NCBI GenBank assembly: GCA_963801045.1
Contig: CAWDDC010000004.1
Coordinates: 186,001-250,000, forward strand
Reading direction: 5' to 3'
Length of the DNA: 64,000 nucleotides
From: JACCWP01 sp963801045
GTDB taxonomy: Bacteria; Actinomycetota; Actinomycetes; Propionibacteriales; Nocardioidaceae
The position numbers and the translations under genes were made by a program. A model generated the notes under the pieces. That model did not search any database. It was given only the letters and a program-made list of their open reading frames with translations, and was not told where the DNA came from. Shown here one piece after another: positions 29,010 through 38,004 of the stretch. Position 1 is the stretch's first letter. Each line of letters opens with the position of its first letter.

Positions 29010-29336
29010 ATGGCTCAGAAGGTCCAGGTTCTCCTGGTCGACGACATCGACGAGGGCAAGGCCGACGAGACGGTGCAGTTCTCGCTCGACGGCGTGTCGT
29101 ACGAGATCGACCTGTCGTCGAAGAACGCGGCCAAGCTGCGCGACGCGCTCGCCGGCTATGTCGGCGTGGCCCGCCGGGTCGGCTCGCGGGGCGGGCGTCG
29201 CCGCGGCCGGGCCAGGTCCTCGGACAACGGCTCGGCCCGCGAGGTGCGGGAGTGGGCCCGCGCCAACGGCTACCAGGTGTCCGACCGGGGCCGGGTGCCC
29301 GCCGAGGTGACCGAGGCCTACCGGGCCGCCAACTAG
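29010..29336 (+). CDS. lsr2: Nucleoid-associated protein Lsr2
   Basis: Small DNA-bridging protein of actinobacteria that silences AT-rich, horizontally acquired genes. The 108-residue product has an N-terminal dimerisation domain (QKVQVLLVDDIDEGKADETVQFSLDG, strand-rich) and a basic linker. The C-terminal DNA-binding part carries the Lsr2 hook in NGSAREVREWARANGYQVSDRGRVP; the minor-groove motif here is RGR. ATG 29010 is well spaced behind GAGTGAGGA. A hairpin terminator follows at 29349. The frame is intact. Confidence 0.97.
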   Translation: MAQKVQVLLVDDIDEGKADETVQFSLDGVSYEIDLSSKNAAKLRDALAGYVGVARRVGSRGGRRRGRARSSDNGSAREVREWARANGYQVSDRGRVPAEVTEAYRAAN

Positions 29337-29348
29337 AGCCTCCACCGA

Positions 29349-29372
29349 GTCGCCAGGGCTGGCCCTGGCGAC
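29349..29372 (+). terminator. Hairpin terminator after lsr2
   Basis: GTCGCCAGGGC (29349-29359) and GCCCTGGCGAC (29362-29372) are perfect complements separated by two bases, starting 12 bases after the stop. Confidence 0.65.
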
Positions 29373-29398
29373 CGGAACCGCGCTCCTCCCGGCCGGGT

Positions 29399-29415
29399 GT
29401 TCGCCACCGGTGAAC
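29399..29415 (+). promoter_or_regulatory. ClgR-like operator upstream of clpC
   Basis: GTTCGCCACCGGTGAAC is a near-palindrome with seven-base arms that match in six positions. It resembles the CGCY-NAN-RGCG operators of ClgR, an activator of clp genes in Corynebacterium and mycobacteria. The right half deviates (GGTG for GGCG). It lies about 200 bases before the clpC start. No wet-lab support; assigned by motif memory only. Confidence 0.35.
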
Positions 29416-29608
29416 TCCCGGCCGGGAACACGTCTCGGCGGGGTCGTGTTTGGATGAGGTGTCCGGCACTTCCTGGTCTCGGGTATCCCCCGGGTGGACA
29501 GGTTCGGGCGTACACCGCCCACAGCGTCGTGGTGCCGTGACTAGCATGAACGACAGACCCCTCGCCGAGCAGCGGTTGCCGGTGGAGTGGTCGGCAAGGA
29601 GAAAGCTG

Positions 29609-32122
29609 ATGTTCGAGCGGTTCACCGACAGGGCTCGTCGGGTCGTCGTCCTCGCACAAGAGGAGGCCCGCATGCTCAGCCACAACTACATCGGCACCGA
29701 GCACATCCTGCTGGGCCTGATCCACGAGGGTGAGGGAGTCGCTGCCAAGGCGCTCGAGAGCCTCGGGATCTCCCTGGAGGCCGTGCGCGCCCAGGTCGAG
29801 GACATCATCGGCCAGGGCCAGCAGGCGCCGAGCGGGCACATCCCGTTCACGCCGCGCGCCAAGAAGGTGCTGGAGCTGAGCCTGCGCGAGGCGCTGCAGC
29901 TCGGCCACAACTACATCGGCACCGAGCACATCCTGCTCGGGCTGATCCGCGAGGGCGAGGGCGTCGCCGCCCAGGTGCTGGTCAAGCTCGGCGCCGACCT
30001 CAACCGGGTCCGCCAGCAGGTCATCCAGCTGCTCAGCGGCTACCAGGGCAAGGAGACGGCCGCGTCCGGCGCGCCCGCCGAGAGCGCGCCCAGCAGCTCG
30101 CTGGTGCTCGACCAGTTCGGCCGCAACCTCACCCAGGCCGCCCGCGAGGGCAAGCTCGATCCGGTGATCGGTCGCGAGAAGGAGATCGAGCGGGTCATGC
30201 AGGTGCTGTCCCGCCGTACGAAGAACAACCCGGTGCTCATCGGGGAGCCCGGCGTCGGCAAGACCACCATCGTCGAGGGCCTCGCGCAGGACATCGTCCG
30301 CGGTGACGTGCCCGAGACCCTCAAGGACAAGCAGATCTACACCCTCGACCTGGGCGCGCTGGTCGCCGGCTCGCGCTACCGCGGTGACTTCGAGGAGCGC
30401 CTCAAGAAGGTGCTCAAGGAGATCCGTACCCGCGGAGACATCGTGCTGTTCATCGACGAGATCCACACCCTCGTCGGCGCCGGTGCGGCCGAGGGCGCGA
30501 TCGACGCGGCGAGCATCCTCAAGCCGATGCTGGCCCGCGGCGAGCTCCAGACCATCGGGGCGACCACGCTGGACGAGTACCGCAAGCACCTGGAGAAGGA
30601 CGCCGCGCTGGAGCGCCGGTTCCAGCCGATCCAGGTGGCCGAGCCGTCGATCGCGCACACGATCGAGATGCTCAAGGGCCTCCGCGACCGCTACGAGGCG
30701 CACCACCGGGTGACGATCACCGACGAGGCGCTGGTGTCGGCGGCGACCTTCGCAGACCGGTACATCTCGGACCGGTTCCTCCCGGACAAGGCGATCGACC
30801 TCATCGACGAGGCCGGCTCCCGGCTGCGCATCCGCCGGATGACCGCTCCGCCCGACCTGCGGGAGTTCGACGACAAGATCGCCGACGTCCGCAAGCGCAA
30901 GGAGGGCGCCATCGACGCGCAGGACTTCGAGGCCGCCGCCTCGCTGCGCGACGAGGAGAAGAAGCTGATCGGCGCCCGCACCGAGCGCGAGAAGCAGTGG
31001 AAGGCCGGCGACATGGACGTCGTCGCCGAGGTCGACGACGAGCTGATCGCCGAGGTGCTGGCCACTGCGACCGGCATCCCGATCATCAAGCTCACCGAGG
31101 AGGAGTCGACCCGGCTGCTCAAGATGGAGGACGAGCTGCACAAGCGCGTCATCGGCCAGGACGAGGCCATCAAGGCCCTGTCCCGGGCGATCCGGCGCAC
31201 CCGTGCGGGCCTCAAGGACCCGCGGCGTCCCGGTGGGTCGTTCATCTTCGCCGGCCCGTCCGGCGTCGGGAAGACGTGGCTGTCCAAGGCGCTGGCCAAC
31301 TTCCTGTTCGGTGACGACGACGCCCTGATCCAGCTCGACATGAGCGAGTTCTCCGAGAAGCACACGGTGTCGCGGCTGTTCGGTTCGCCCCCCGGTTACG
31401 TGGGTTACGAAGAGGGCGGCCAGCTCACCGAGAAGGTGCGGCGCAAGCCGTTCTCGGTGGTCCTTTTCGACGAGATCGAGAAGGCGCACCCGGACATCTT
31501 CAACTCGCTGCTGCAGATCTTGGAGGAGGGTCGGCTCACCGATTCACAGGGCCGGGTCATCGACTTCAAGAACACCGTCATCATCATGACGACCAACCTC
31601 GGGACCAAGGACATCTCCAAGGGTGTCAACCTCGGGTTCCAGCAGACCGGTGACTCCGCCGGTTCGTACGACCGGATGAAGAGCAAGGTCAACGAGGAGC
31701 TCAAGCAGCACTTCCGGCCGGAGTTCCTCAACCGGGTCGACGAGATGATCGTGTTCCCGCCGCTGACGCAGGACGAGATCATCGAGATGGTCGACTTCAT
31801 GCTGACCTCGGTGGAGGCACGGCTCAAGGACAAGGACATGGCGCTGGAGCTCACTCCCGCCGCCAAGAAGGTCCTTGCCGAGCGTGGCTTCGACCCCGTG
31901 CTCGGGGCGCGGCCCCTGCGCCGCACCGTGCAGCGCGAGATCGAGGACCAGCTGGCCGAGAAGCTGCTCTACGGCGAGGTGCGACCGGGTCAGATCGTGC
32001 TGGTCGACGTCGACGGCGACGGCAAGGACGCCAACTTCACGTTCCACGGCACGGCCAAGGCCGAGCTGCCGGACGTGCCGTTGCCGCCCGTCGAGGCCAC
32101 CGCCTCCGACACCGCGGAGTAA
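29609..32122 (+). CDS. clpC: ATP-dependent Clp protease ATPase subunit ClpC
   Basis: Hexameric AAA+ unfoldase that feeds ClpP. It has an N-terminal double Clp repeat (MFERFTDRARRVVVLAQEEA and the later LGHNYIGTEHILLGLIREG), a first ATPase with GEPGVGKT, and a UVR-type middle coiled coil (region AIDAQDFEAAASLRDEEKKL). A second ATPase has GPSGVGKT and VVLFDEIEKAHPD, and the ClpP-binding area carries the LGF motif (VNLGFQ). It is intact at 837 residues with the strong RBS AAGGAGAAA at 29596-29604. TAGCAT (29542-29547) is a possible -10. A ClgR-like site lies upstream and a 23-bp hairpin downstream. Confidence 0.97.
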   Translation: MFERFTDRARRVVVLAQEEARMLSHNYIGTEHILLGLIHEGEGVAAKALESLGISLEAVRAQVEDIIGQGQQAPSGHIPFTPRAKKVLELSLREALQLGHNYIGTEHILLGLIREGEGVAAQVLVKLGADLNRVRQQVIQLLSGYQGKETAASGAPAESAPSSSLVLDQFGRNLTQAAREGKLDPVIGREKEIERVMQVLSRRTKNNPVLIGEPGVGKTTIVEGLAQDIVRGDVPETLKDKQIYTLDLGALVAGSRYRGDFEERLKKVLKEIRTRGDIVLFIDEIHTLVGAGAAEGAIDAASILKPMLARGELQTIGATTLDEYRKHLEKDAALERRFQPIQVAEPSIAHTIEMLKGLRDRYEAHHRVTITDEALVSAATFADRYISDRFLPDKAIDLIDEAGSRLRIRRMTAPPDLREFDDKIADVRKRKEGAIDAQDFEAAASLRDEEKKLIGARTEREKQWKAGDMDVVAEVDDELIAEVLATATGIPIIKLTEEESTRLLKMEDELHKRVIGQDEAIKALSRAIRRTRAGLKDPRRPGGSFIFAGPSGVGKTWLSKALANFLFGDDDALIQLDMSEFSEKHTVSRLFGSPPGYVGYEEGGQLTEKVRRKPFSVVLFDEIEKAHPDIFNSLLQILEEGRLTDSQGRVIDFKNTVIIMTTNLGTKDISKGVNLGFQQTGDSAGSYDRMKSKVNEELKQHFRPEFLNRVDEMIVFPPLTQDEIIEMVDFMLTSVEARLKDKDMALELTPAAKKVLAERGFDPVLGARPLRRTVQREIEDQLAEKLLYGEVRPGQIVLVDVDGDGKDANFTFHGTAKAELPDVPLPPVEATASDTAE

Positions 32123-32134
32123 CCCCCGCCCCAC

Positions 32135-32181
32135 ACAATCATCCGCGCAGTACGCCCCGGGCGTACTGCGCGGATGATTGT
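32135..32181. terminator. Long perfect hairpin between convergent clpC and SMR genes
   Basis: Bases 32135-32157 (beginning ACAATCATCC) are the exact reverse complement of 32159-32181, around a single central base: a 23-bp stem with no mismatch. It lies 12 bases after the clpC stop and 25 before the SMR stop, so it should terminate both transcripts. No T tract follows. Confidence 0.7.
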
Positions 32182-32206
32182 CGTTGGGGGGCAGGTGGGG
32201 GACGGG

Positions 32207-32536
32207 TCAGTGCGCGGCGGAGCTGACGTTGAGGACGATGACGCCGAGGACGATCGCGGCCAGCGCGCTCAGCTTGATGGCGTCGACCCGCTCGCCCAGG
32301 AACGCGAACCCGGCCACCGCCACCAGCGCAGTGCCGGCGCCCGACCAGACGGCGTAGGCCACCGACACCGGGATCTGGCGCACCACCAGGGCGAGCAACC
32401 AGATCGACACCGCGTAGCCGCCGAGGACGACCGCGGTCCACCCCGGATGGGTGAAGCCGGCCGCCCGCGGCAGGACAGCGGTCGCGGCCACCTCCACCAC
32501 GATCGCCACACCCAGCATCGACGCTGCCACCCACAC
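32207..32536 (-). CDS. Small multidrug resistance (SMR) family exporter
   Basis: Four-TM proton-coupled exporter of the EmrE/QacE/Gdx class, working as a dimer in the cytoplasmic membrane. The membrane-embedded, essential Glu is residue 15 in IVVEVAATAV. The remaining blocks (GYAVSIWLLALVVRQIPVSVAYAVWSG split over TM2-TM3, and the final GVIVLNVSS) are typical. It is intact at 109 residues. It is divergent from the TetR gene across 96 bases holding two operator palindromes, so that regulator most likely controls it. The substrates are probably lipophilic cations or guanidinium-like compounds. Confidence 0.92.
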   Translation of the reverse strand: MWVAASMLGVAIVVEVAATAVLPRAAGFTHPGWTAVVLGGYAVSIWLLALVVRQIPVSVAYAVWSGAGTALVAVAGFAFLGERVDAIKLSALAAIVLGVIVLNVSSAAH

Positions 32537-32563
32537 GGTCCTGCTCCTGTTCTCACGCGCTTA

Positions 32564-32603
32564 TGTAGCAGTCGCTACACCCGTTACTGTAGCACTCGCT
32601 ACG
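32564..32603. promoter_or_regulatory. Twin TetR-type operators between SMR and TetR genes
   Basis: TGTAGCAGTCGCTACA (32564-32579) is a perfect 6-4-6 palindrome. TGTAGCACTCGCTACG (32588-32603) repeats it with one change in the outer base; the start-to-start distance is 24 bases. Both lie in the only spacer shared by the two divergent promoters, the usual design for a TetR repressor that controls itself and an exporter. Confidence 0.75.
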
Positions 32604-32632
32604 ATGCCGTACGAGCGGGAGAAGGGTGACGG

Positions 32633-33200
32633 GTGCCACGCGAGACCGGGAGACAGGAAGCGCTGGCCGAGCGGGCCACCGACTACGTGCTCGAGCACGG
32701 CATCGCCGGGCTGAGCCTGCGCCCGCTGGCGGCCGCGCTGGACACCAGCGACCGGATGCTGCGTCTACCACTTCGGCAGCAAGGACGCCCTGGTCGCCGG
32801 GGTGATCGAGCGGGCCAACGACCGCTCCGTCGCCGCGCTGCGCGCGCTGCCCGCCGCGCGTTCCCCCCGGGCGGCGGTGCAGGCGCTGTGGCGGGCCTGG
32901 CAGCAGCCGGTCATCGCCTGGTGCCTGCGGGTGTACGCGCAGTCGGCGGCGCTCGGGCTGCTCGGCGACGAGCCGTACCTCTCGGCCGCCCAGCGCAGCA
33001 ACGACGTCTGGGGCGAGGCGGTCGCCGACTTCATGGTGCGCAGCGGGGTCGCCGCGCGTCGGGCCGACCGGGTCGGCGAGCTGGTGGACGCCACCTTGTT
33101 CGGGCTGATCCTCGACCAGCCGGTGGACGGCGGCGCCCGGCACGTGGACCAGGTGGTCCGCGACCTCGCCGACGCGGTGCAGCGGATCAGCGACGGCTGA
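32633..33200 (+). CDS. TetR-family repressor of the SMR exporter (frameshifted)
   Basis: DNA-binding regulator with an N-terminal three-helix HTH (ALAERATDYVLEHGIAGLSL, LRPLAAALDTSDRMLVYHF after correction) and a C-terminal ligand domain of about 130 residues. One inserted C near 32763 (atgctgcgtctac) breaks the HTH; removing it restores VYHFGSKDALVAGVI, the conserved recognition-helix end of TetR proteins. GTG 32633 is preceded by GGGAGAAGGG. Operator palindromes at 32564-32603 lie directly upstream. The ligand is unknown. Confidence 0.87.
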
Positions 33201-33203
33201 GGT

Positions 33204-34099
33204 TCAGGCCGGCTCGCGGTGGGTGCCGGGCAGGGCGAACGTGTCCGGCCCGAGCGGCTCGACCAGGCCGTCGGCCACGAGCGCATCGAGGGCACGCTCG
33301 CGCTGCACCGGCTCGTCCCAGGCCGCCTCCAGCGAACCGCGCGGCACCGGGTGGTCGGCGTCGCGGAGCACGGCCAGCAGTCGGCCGCGTACCTGCCGGT
33401 CGGTGCCGGCGTAGGTCTGGGTGCGCGGAGCGGAGGACGGGTCGGCCGGGCAGCCGGCAGCCAGCCAGCGACAGTCGGTCGACACCGGGCACGCGCCGCA
33501 GCGCGGCGCGCGGGCGGTGCAGACCAGGGCGCCGAGCTCCATCACCGCGACCGACCAGGTCGCCGCGGTCGCGGGGTCGGCGGGCAGCAGCGACTCGGCG
33601 TCGGCCCGCTCGCCGACGGTCGGGCGCGGTGGCGGGGGGATGCGGCTGTGCCCGCAGCACCCGCCCGAGCACCCGGCGCACGTTGGTGTCGAGCACCAGG
33701 GTGCGCCGCTGGTACGCGAACGCGGCGACCGCGGCCGCCGTGTAGTCGCCGACTCCCGGCAGCGCGCGCAGGTCTGTCGGGTCGGCCGGCACCTCGCCGC
33801 CGTGCCGCTCCAGCATGGCCACCGCGGCAGCGTGCAGCCGCAGCGCCCGGCGGGGGTAGCCGAGCCGGCCCCAGGCCCGTACCGCCTCGCCGGGCGGCTC
33901 GGCGGCGAGCGCGGCGGGTCGTCGGCCAGCGCGCCAGCCACTGCTCCCACGCCGGCAGCACCCGGGCAACCGGCGTCTGCTGCAGCATGAACTCCGAGAC
34001 CAGCACCCCCCACGCCGACGCCTCCGGCCGCCGCCAGGGCAGGTCCCGCCGGTGCTCGGCGTACCACGCCGTGACCCGGGCCGGGACGTCCGTCGTCAT
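33204..34099 (-). CDS. mutY: A/G-specific adenine DNA glycosylase (frameshifted)
   Basis: Removes adenine mispaired with 8-oxoguanine. Seen: LPWRRPEASAWGVLVSEFMLQQTPVARVLPAWEQW, split by me into its N-terminal catalytic and HhH-flanking parts, then ALPGVGDYTAAAVAAFAY (helix-hairpin-helix), LDTNVRRVLGRVL, and the Cys cluster of the 4Fe-4S site (C-x6-C-x2-C-x5-C in CTARAPRCGACPVSTDC). An inserted C near 33915 and another insertion near 33650 break the frame. Starts at ATG 34099 with GGAGGATC upstream. At about 297 residues it lacks a full C-terminal NUDIX-like domain, as do other actinobacterial MutY proteins. Confidence 0.92.
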
Positions 34100-34128
34100 C
34101 GCCCGGATCCTCCCACCGCCCCACCCCC

Positions 34129-34240
34129 CGAACGATCCGACCTGGTGGGGTCGGGGCAGACGTGGGGTCGGATCGTTCGCGGAGGCTGTCCGACGATCCG
34201 ACCTGGTGGGGGTCGGGGCATGCGTGGGTCGGATCGTTCG
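34129..34240. repeat. Two tandem 61-bp palindromic units
   Basis: Unit 1 has arms CGAACGATCCGACC (34129-34142) and GGTCGGATCGTTCG (34166-34179). Unit 2 has ACGATCCGACC (34193-34203) and GGTCGGATCGT (34227-34237). The loops are also similar (CTGGTGGGG-TCGGGGC). The units lie in the divergent spacer between mutY and the 34320 gene. They could be stacked hairpins or operators. Confidence 0.7.
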
Positions 34241-34306
34241 CGGGGGTCAGCCGAGGGCTGTCCGGGGCTTGCGGCGCGGCTGCCGGATGCGTCGCTGTTG
34301 CCGGGT

Positions 34307-34312
34307 TAGCGT
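34307..34312 (+). promoter_or_regulatory. -10 box, leaderless start of 34320 gene
   Basis: TAGCGT ends seven bases before the ATG at 34320; no RBS is present. Confidence 0.42.
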
Positions 34313-34319
34313 TGCCGGG

Positions 34320-35268
34320 ATGAGTGCTCCCGCCTCTCGCCGGCCACCGCCGCGCCGCCGACCCGCGCGCCTGCCCGCGCGGGTCTACTGGTTCCGCCGG
34401 CTGCTGGTGCTCGGTGTCGCCGTCGCCCTGGTGTGGGGCGTGACCGCCTTGATCGGCGGGGGCGACGACGCGCAGCAGGCCGCCGCGTCCCAGGAACCCC
34501 CGGCCTCGGAGCCCACCACCACGACCCCGCCGACGACGACGCCCCCGGACGACGGCCGGCCCCGCGGCGGCGGCGACGTCGACGGCAAGCCGAGGGTCGT
34601 CACCACCGGGCTGCCCGATGCCGAGGGCGGGTGCCTGCCCAAGGACGTGCGGGTGGTGCCGTCGGTCGACGCCGGATGCCGCCGGCGGGACGGACGTGCC
34701 GGTGCGGCTGTCGCTGTCGACCGTCGGGTCGACGTCGTGCCGGATCGAGATCGACGCCGAGCTGCTGCTGGTGCAGGTGTCGACCGGCGGGTCGCCGGTC
34801 TGGAGCACCGAGCAGTGTCCCGGTGCGGTGCCGGAGCAGACCGTGGTGCTGCGCCCGGGCTGGACGTCGGCGCTGGACGTGGTGTGGCCGGGGATCTACG
34901 GCGACCGGGGTTGCACCGGCACGACCAAGGTCGCGTCGCCGGGCGCGTACGCGGTCGAGGCCGCCGTCTACGAGGGGGAGCCGAGCCGGGCCGACTTCGA
35001 CCTGGAGGCCGCGGCGCCGCCGGAGCACGAGGGCGACGGGCCGCGTGGCGGGCAGGGCCAGGCGACGCTGCCGACGACGAGTCGGCCGACGACTCCGGCA
35101 ACGGCGCAGGCAATGCCGGCACTGATGCCGGTACGGACGAGGACACCGATGACGCCAGGGCGCCGGCTCCGGCTCCGGCTCGGCGGCAGCGGGCAGGGCG
35201 GCATCGACTACGGCGGCGAGGACGACGCGAGCACCGGCAACCACGTGGGTGACTCGGCGGACGAGTGA
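34320..35268 (+). CDS. Single-TM secreted/anchored protein of unknown function (frameshifted)
   Basis: Not recognised. An Arg/Pro-rich cytoplasmic N-terminus is followed by one TM helix (LLVLGVAVALVWGVTALIGG) and a Thr/Pro linker (TTTTPPTTTPP). A beta-rich exported domain follows (DVPVRLSLSTVGSTSCRIEI, ELLLVQVSTGGSPVWSTEQCPG) with three or four Cys that could pair. The tail is acidic and Ala/Pro-rich. An insertion near 34677 and two shifts between about 35050 and 35170 break the frame; the acidic reading (DDESADDSGNGAGNAGTDAG) is the likely real tail. It lies between divergent mutY and convergent disA. The domain reminds me of cell-surface Ig-like folds, but I cannot name it. Confidence 0.65.
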
Positions 35269-35288
35269 GCCCGCGGGAGCGTCTGGCG

Positions 35289-36383
35289 TCAGACGTAGCG
35301 CTCGAGGATGCTCGACTCGGCCAGCCGGCTGAGTCCCTCGCGCACGCTGCGGGCGCGCAGCTCGCCGACACCGTCGACCAGCTGCAGGTCGTCGATGCTC
35401 GCGGCCAGCAGCTTCTGCAGGGTGCCGAAGTGGTCGACCAGCCGCTCGACCACGGCGCCGGGCAGCCGGGGCACCTTGGCCAGCAGCCGGTAGCCGCGTG
35501 GCGACAGCGCGGTGTCGAGGTGCTCGCCCTGGGCGAGGCCGACCGCGCGGGCGACGGCGGCCACGTCGACCAGCTCGCTCGGGTCGAGCGCGCCGAGGTC
35601 GGCGAGCACGTCGTCGATGGGTCGCGCCTTGCGCCCGGCGGGTGCGTAGTCGCGGACGACCAGGCCGCGCTCGTCGTCGACGCCGCCGACGAGCTCCTCG
35701 AGCTGCAGCGAGAGCAGCCGGCCGTCGGTGCCGAGCTCGACCACGTAGCCCTCGATCTCGCGGGCGATGCGGACGACCATCTCCAGCCGCTGCGCGACCG
35801 AGGCCACGTCGCGGATCGTCACCAGGTCCTCGATCTCGAGCGCGGACAGGGCGCCGGACACCTCGTCGAGGCGCATCTTGTAGCGCTCGAGGGTCGCCAG
35901 CGCCTGGTTGGCACGGGACAGGATCGCCCCGGTGTCCTCGAGCACGTGCCGGGTGCCGCCGACGTAGACGGCGATGATCTGCATCGACTGCGAGACGGAG
36001 ACGACGGGCAGGCCGGTCTGGCGGGCGACCCGGTCGGCGGTGCGGTGCCGGGTGCCGGTCTCGTCGGTGTGGATGGACGCGTCGGGCATCAGGTGCACCG
36101 CGGCCCGCACGATCCGGGTGACGTCGCGGTCGAGGACGATCGCGCCGTCCATCTTGGCCAGCTCGCGCAGCCCGGTGGCGGTGAACGGCACGTCCAGGCT
36201 GAAGCCGCCGGTGGAGATCGCCTCCACGGTGCGGTCGAGTCCGAGCACCAGCAGCGCGCCCGTACGTCCGCGCAGGATCCGCTCCAGACCCTCGCGCAGG
36301 GCGGTGCCGGGGGCGATGGTGGCAAGCGTGGCCCGCAGGCGCGCCTCCTCGGCGGACCTGTCTGCCTTGTCGCTGCTGACCAC
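35289..36383 (-). CDS. disA: DNA integrity scanning protein DisA, diadenylate cyclase
   Basis: Makes cyclic di-AMP from two ATP and monitors DNA structures. The N-terminal DAC domain has the catalytic DGA (KMDGAIVLD) and RHR (GTRHRTADRVA) motifs. A helical linker and a C-terminal helix-hairpin-helix domain follow (VDGVGELRARSVREGLSRL). It is intact at 364 residues. GTG 36383 is preferred, since AGGA lies eight bases upstream; GTG 36389 would leave almost no spacing. It lies downstream of radA on the same strand with a gap of about 105 bases, a common and functionally linked pair, since RadA modulates DisA in Bacillus. Confidence 0.96.
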   Translation of the reverse strand: MVSSDKADRSAEEARLRATLATIAPGTALREGLERILRGRTGALLVLGLDRTVEAISTGGFSLDVPFTATGLRELAKMDGAIVLDRDVTRIVRAAVHLMPDASIHTDETGTRHRTADRVARQTGLPVVSVSQSMQIIAVYVGGTRHVLEDTGAILSRANQALATLERYKMRLDEVSGALSALEIEDLVTIRDVASVAQRLEMVVRIAREIEGYVVELGTDGRLLSLQLEELVGGVDDERGLVVRDYAPAGRKARPIDDVLADLGALDPSELVDVAAVARAVGLAQGEHLDTALSPRGYRLLAKVPRLPGAVVERLVDHFGTLQKLLAASIDDLQLVDGVGELRARSVREGLSRLAESSILERYV

Positions 36384-36489
36384 GTTCACGTCCTGTCGGC
36401 CCCCGTCTGACGATCTGTACCGACGTCGCGAAGTGTAGGGGGTGCGGGTCGGCCCCTGGCAGTGCATTCCATCACGCCGCGCGGTCTGC

Positions 36490-37954
36490 TCAGTCGGGGC
36501 GCACCACACTGAGATGCGGAACCCGTGGATTGCCGTGGTTGGGCGTGACCTTGGCACGGGTGTCGCCGGGCACCAGACCGACCACGCGCAGCGCGGACAC
36601 GACGTCGGGGACCCCGATGACCTGCAGGCCGGGAATGGCCGGCACCTGCTCCGGTCCGGTGTCGGACGGGACCAGCGCGTGCCGGAATCCCAACCGGGCC
36701 GCCTCTTCCAGCCGCCGGCGCAGTCCGGACACCCGGCGCACCTCGCCGGCCAGCCCGACCTCGCCGATGGCGACCACGTCGGTGGACACCACGCGTGTCG
36801 GCGCCCGCGGACGCGGTGGCGACCGCGACCGCCAGGTCGGCCGAGGGCTCGCTGAGCCTGCCGCCGCCGACGGTGGCGAGGTAGACGTCCTTGGCCGACA
36901 GCCGCAGACCCGCCCGGCGCTCGAGCACCGCGAGGACCATCGCGGCGCGTGCCGTCTCGACGCCGCTGGTGGCTCGGCGCGGCGACTGCAGCGACGACGG
37001 TGCGACGAGTGCCTGCACCTCGCCGAGCAGCGGGCGGCGGCCGTCGAGGGTGACCGTCACGCAGGTGCCCGCCACCGGCTCGACGTGGCGGGACACGAAC
37101 AAGCCCGGTCGGGTCGGTCACCTCGACGATGCCGTCGTGGGAGAGGTCGAAGCAGCCCACCTCGTCGACCGGGCCGAAGCGGTTCTTCATCGCGCGGACG
37201 AACCGCAGCCGCGACGTGCGGTCGCCCTCGAAGTGCAGCACGACGTCGACCAGGTGCTCGAGCGCACGCGGTCCGGCGACGCCGCCCTCCTTGGTGACGT
37301 GGCCGACCAGCAGGGTGGCGATGCCGCGCCGCTTGGCGACCTGGACCAGGCTGCTGGCCACCTCGCGGACCTGCGTCACGCCGCCGGGCACCCCGTCGGC
37401 GTCGGCGGCGCCGATGGTCTGCACCGAGTCGACCACCACCAGGGTCGGCTGCACCTGCTCGATGTGGCCGAGCACCGCGCCGAGATCGGTCTCGGCGGCG
37501 AGGTAGAGCTCGGACTCCACCGCGCCGGTGCGCTCGGCGCGCAGCCGCACCTGCGCCGCGGACTCCTCGCCGGTGACGTAGAGCGTGCGCCGCCCGGCGG
37601 CCGCCCACTTGGCGGCGACCTCGAGCAGCAGCGTGGACTTGCCCACCCCGGGCTCGCCGGCGAGCAGCAGCGAGACACCCTTGACGACTCCGCCGCCGAG
37701 CACCCGGTCGAGCTCGCCGACGCCCGAGCTGATCGCCCGGGAGGCCTCGACGTCGATGTCGGTGATCGGCCGGGCGGGGGTGCTCACCGGCCCGGCGGTC
37801 GGTGCGCCCGGACGGCTTGGCCCCGACCTCGTCGACGCTGCCCCAGGCCTGGCACTCGCCGCAGCGCCCCACCCACTTGCCGGTCTCCCAGCCGCACTCG
37901 GTGCAGCGGTAGGCGAGCCCTGCTGCGCTGCTGCTTCACGGAGGGGGAGGCCAC
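36490..37954 (-). CDS. radA: DNA repair protein RadA/Sms (frameshifted)
   Basis: RecA-like branch-migration ATPase acting in recombination. It has a zinc finger (YRCTECGWETGKWVGRC then GEC: two CxxC pairs), Walker A GEPGVGKST, Walker B LVVVDSVQT, the RadA-specific KNRFGPVDE motif and a Lon-like C-terminal domain (GIGEVGLAGEVRRVSGL-type block, here AIGEVGLAGEVRRVSG). Insertions near 37905, 37800, 37105 and 36805 split it into five pieces; in order they give a normal RadA of about 485 residues. I take GTG 37954 as start; this is uncertain. It is followed by disA. Confidence 0.92.
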
Positions 37955-38004
37955 GTCGTACACGCTAGGCGACGCTGCCGACAGCCCCGCTCCGACGGGC
38001 CGCG

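Noticed and set aside
32207..33200. Toxin-antitoxin or small mobile resistance cassette
   Set aside because: SMR/TetR divergent pair has flanking core genes and no inverted-repeat ends, target duplications or transposase.
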